Under the pieces are notes generated by a model that saw nothing but the letters and a program-made list of their open reading frames with translations, searched no databases and was not told the DNA's origin. DNA of 15,166 bases from UBA3537 sp964219345 (GTDB lineage Bacteria; Bacteroidota; Bacteroidia; Flavobacteriales; Flavobacteriaceae). This document shows positions 13,061 through 15,166 of this stretch, in pieces (position 1 is the first letter of the stretch; the number at the start of each line of letters is the position of its first letter). The DNA is taken from contig CAXPPN010000034.1 in the NCBI GenBank assembly GCA_964219345.1, forward strand, positions 1 to 15,166, written 5' to 3'. The translations under genes were made by a program, and so were the position numbers.

Positions 13061-14326
13061 ATCAAATCCTAAATCTTTTCTGAAATTCATGCCTTCAAAA
13101 TTTATTTTTGAAACCTCAGTGTAGGCTTTTTCTAAAGCATTTTTATAATCAGTTCCAAACGCTGTAACAGCCATGACTCGACCTCCAGAAGTCACAACTT
13201 CGTCATTACTGTATTTTGCACCAGCATGAAAAACTAGCGCATCTTTGACATTCTCAAATCCTGATATTGTTTTACCCTTTTCATAAGCCTCTGGATACCC
13301 CCCTGAAACAAGCATAACAGTAGTCGCTGTTTGTGGATTGATGTCTAAGTTAATTGTATGCAAAGTTTGATTTTTTATGGCTGTAAAAATCTCCATCAAA
13401 TCTGTATTAATTCTTGGCAAAACAGCTTCTGTTTCGGGATCTCCCATACGTACATTATATTCTATGACTAATGGTTCGTTATTGACCACAATGAGCCCAA
13501 TAAATATAAACCCTTTATATGGTGTTTTGTCTTTTTTTAGGCCTTCAACTGTTGGTTTTACGATACGTTCTTCAATTTTGGATAATAATGTTTCATCGGC
13601 AAAAGGGACTGGAGAAATAGCACCCATCCCGCCTGTGTTAAGCCCTGTATCGCCCTCTCCTATACGTTTATAATCTTTTGCTGTAGGCAAAATTTTATAG
13701 TGTAATCCATCGGTAAGTACAAAGCAGCTCAATTCTATCCCGTCCAAAAATTCTTCGATAACGACTTTGGTACTTGCAGCGCCAAACTTGGAATCGACCA
13801 ACATATTTTTTAGTTCAAATTTTGCTTCTTCGAGATCATCAATAATTAGAACACCTTTGCCTGCGGCAAGTCCATCGGCCTTTAGAACATAAGGTGGTGA
13901 AAGTGTTTCCAAAAAAGAAAACCCTTTTTCAAGATCATTGGCTGTAAAGCTTTGATAGGCCGCAGTAGGAATGTGGTGGCGAAATAAAAATTCTTTAGCA
14001 AATTCTTTACTTCCTTCTAATGTAGCAGCAGCTTTTTGAGGGCCAATTACGGCAACATGTTTCAAAGCATCATCATTTAAAAAGAAATCATGCACGCCAT
14101 TCACCAAAGGGTCTTCTGGGCCCACAACAACCATTTCTATGTTGTGGTTTAAAACTACAGATTTTATACTTTCAAAATCAATAACTGAAATATCTAAATT
14201 TGTGGCAACAGACAAAGTACCTGAGTTGCCTGGTGCTGCATACAAATTGGTACACAATGGGCTTTGTGCAATTTTCCATGCAAAGGTATGTTCTCTTCCT
14301 CCTGATCCTAATACTAAAACGTTCAT
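13055..14326 (-). CDS. purD: Phosphoribosylamine-glycine ligase (GAR synthetase)
   Basis: PurD catalyses the second step of purine synthesis, joining 5-phosphoribosylamine and glycine with ATP to give glycinamide ribonucleotide. The 423-residue length is normal. The N-terminal domain opens with VLVLGSGGREHTFAWKI (3-19). The ATP-grasp part has the PYVLKADGLAAGKGVLI phosphate/adenine segment (145-161), VIEEFLDGIELS (189-200), DYKRIGEGDTGLNTGGMG (218-235) and the metal-binding EYNVRMGDPETE (289-300). No key residue is missing. Its ATG is only 3 nt from the upstream sugar transferase stop, so the two are probably co-translated, although their pathways are unrelated. No other purine gene and no PUR-box-like site was recognised. 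Confidence 0.97.
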   Translation of the reverse strand: MNVLVLGSGGREHTFAWKIAQSPLCTNLYAAPGNSGTLSVATNLDISVIDFESIKSVVLNHNIEMVVVGPEDPLVNGVHDFFLNDDALKHVAVIGPQKAAATLEGSKEFAKEFLFRHHIPTAAYQSFTANDLEKGFSFLETLSPPYVLKADGLAAGKGVLIIDDLEEAKFELKNMLVDSKFGAASTKVVIEEFLDGIELSCFVLTDGLHYKILPTAKDYKRIGEGDTGLNTGGMGAISPVPFADETLLSKIEERIVKPTVEGLKKDKTPYKGFIFIGLIVVNNEPLVIEYNVRMGDPETEAVLPRINTDLMEIFTAIKNQTLHTINLDINPQTATTVMLVSGGYPEAYEKGKTISGFENVKDALVFHAGAKYSNDEVVTSGGRVMAVTAFGTDYKNALEKAYTEVSKINFEGMNFRKDLGFDL

Positions 14327-14329
14327 AGT

Positions 14330-15166
14330 TTAATATGCTTTTGCGTCGCCTTTAATGGCTTTAATAATGGTTTGAATAATAATTTTGAGGTCCAAAAGTA
14401 AGGACCAATTTTCAATATAAAAAATGTCATATTTTACGCGGCCAATAATATCCTTGTCTGTCTCCACTTCACCTCTATAGCCACTCACTTGCGCCAGTCC
14501 TGTAATCCCTGGTTTTACAAAGTGCCGCACCATAAATTTATCAACCTTGTTGGCATACATTTCTGTATGACTCAGCATATGAGGGCGAGGGCCAACAACA
14601 GACATATCGCCTATAAAAACATTAAAAAATTGTGGGAGTTCGTCTATACTTGTTTGCCGAATAATTTTTCCAATTTTAGTAATGCGTTGATCTTCTTTTG
14701 AAACTTGTATGATGTTTGCTATTTGGTTGGGTACCATTGATCGGAATTTAAAACAATTGAATGTTTTGTAATTGTACCCATTTCGTTGTTGTGTGAAAAA
14801 TACAGGGCCTTTGGATTCCATCTTGATTAGAATAGCAAGCAAAGGAGTCAGCCAAGACATAATAAAGATAATGACTAATAGTGAAAAAATAAGATCAAAA
14901 ATTCGTTTTATCGCCATGTTAAAAGAATCATCCAAAGGAATAGATCTAAATTCTAATACAGGAACAAGACCATAAAAATCACGTTTTAGATCTTTATTTA
15001 AAACAGTGTTTTGCTCTGGAACAAATTTGACCACTTTTAAATTATTATCTGCAAATTTTGTAATGACTTTGACGTCCTCGGTATTTAATTCTGAAAGGGC
15101 GCAATAGATTTCATCAACCCCCTCATTTTTTATAAATTCAAAAAGTGCCGTTAAATCTACTAATGC
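14330..15166 (-). CDS. Undecaprenyl-phosphate sugar phosphotransferase (5' end outside window)
   Basis: This enzyme starts a surface glycan by moving a sugar-1-phosphate from a UDP-sugar to undecaprenyl phosphate in the inner membrane. A GTG near 15034 is a possible start, but the frame stays open to the window edge, and the extra residues (VDEIYCALSE within them) look like the CoA-binding-like N-terminal domain of WcaJ-type enzymes, so I treat it as partial; 278 residues are visible. The C-terminal catalytic domain begins at IKRIFDLIF with a long membrane helix. It then shows GPVFFTQQRNGYN, CFKFRSM, DELPQFFNVFIGDMSVVGPR and PGITGLAQVSGYRGE, the hallmark motifs of the bacterial sugar transferase family. 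Which sugar is moved cannot be read. Confidence 0.9.
   Translation of the reverse strand, partial: ALVDLTALFEFIKNEGVDEIYCALSELNTEDVKVITKFADNNLKVVKFVPEQNTVLNKDLKRDFYGLVPVLEFRSIPLDDSFNMAIKRIFDLIFSLLVIIFIMSWLTPLLAILIKMESKGPVFFTQQRNGYNYKTFNCFKFRSMVPNQIANIIQVSKEDQRITKIGKIIRQTSIDELPQFFNVFIGDMSVVGPRPHMLSHTEMYANKVDKFMVRHFVKPGITGLAQVSGYRGEVETDKDIIGRVKYDIFYIENWSLLLDLKIIIQTIIKAIKGDAKAY

Noticed and set aside
14330..15034. Sugar transferase as a complete 234-residue gene starting at the GTG at 15034
   Set aside because: The frame stays open to the window edge with protein-like sequence fitting the family's N-terminal domain.
1..15166. Mobile element, phage, CRISPR, defence island or tRNA/rRNA gene
   Set aside because: No transposase, integrase, regular repeat array, tRNA-like fold or known defence domain was seen; composition looks even throughout.

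Overview
The window reads as chromosomal core DNA from a member of the Bacteroidota, most likely Flavobacteriaceae. The evidence is low G+C, A-rich leaders without clear Shine-Dalgarno sequences, several -7 boxes of the Bacteroidota form TAnnTTTG, a split ATP synthase operon (atpBEFHAG without atpD or atpC), a gliding/type IX secretion lipoprotein of the SprE/PorW type, and several flavobacterial families of unknown function (DUF4254, DUF6427, DUF6341). I see no transposase, phage gene, integrase, CRISPR array, tRNA or rRNA. Apart from 216 bp at 8848-9063 and about 150 bp at the left end, the window is almost entirely coding.

Left block (bases 1-8847, minus strand apart from a possible 3' gene end at 3-62). 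A long co-directional set runs leftward: SprE/PorW-like TPR lipoprotein, bactofilin, AtpZ-like protein, AtpI-like membrane protein, then ATP synthase subunits a (atpB), c (atpE), b (atpF), delta (atpH), alpha (atpA) and gamma (atpG). It ends at a strong bidirectional terminator at about 172-209. Accessory genes upstream of atpB overlap or nearly touch. A consensus promoter sits just before atpB, so the subunit genes can be transcribed separately. Inverted repeats lie in several junctions; the strongest, between atpE and atpF, looks like an attenuator or processing hairpin that could favour subunit c. Catalytic subunit beta and epsilon must be encoded elsewhere.

Middle block (8848-11759). A divergent intergenic region carries overlapping palindromes and separates sprE from a plus-strand PaaE-type flavin/2Fe-2S reductase. 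That reductase ends tail-to-tail with a family 9 glycosyltransferase, sharing TTAA. The glycosyltransferase follows DUF4254 in the same reading frame, one stop codon apart.

Right block (11760-15166). A DUF6427 membrane protein and the small DUF6341 membrane protein are divergently transcribed from a compact promoter region with nested inverted repeats. DUF6341 converges with purD (purine synthesis), which lies 3 nt behind an undecaprenyl-phosphate sugar transferase running off the right edge. Together these encode proton-driven ATP synthesis, a secretion/motility lipoprotein, a cytoskeletal polymer, cell-surface glycan synthesis and one purine step. I did not find an obviously new defence or mobile system. 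The most unusual signals are regulatory structures and gene junctions.
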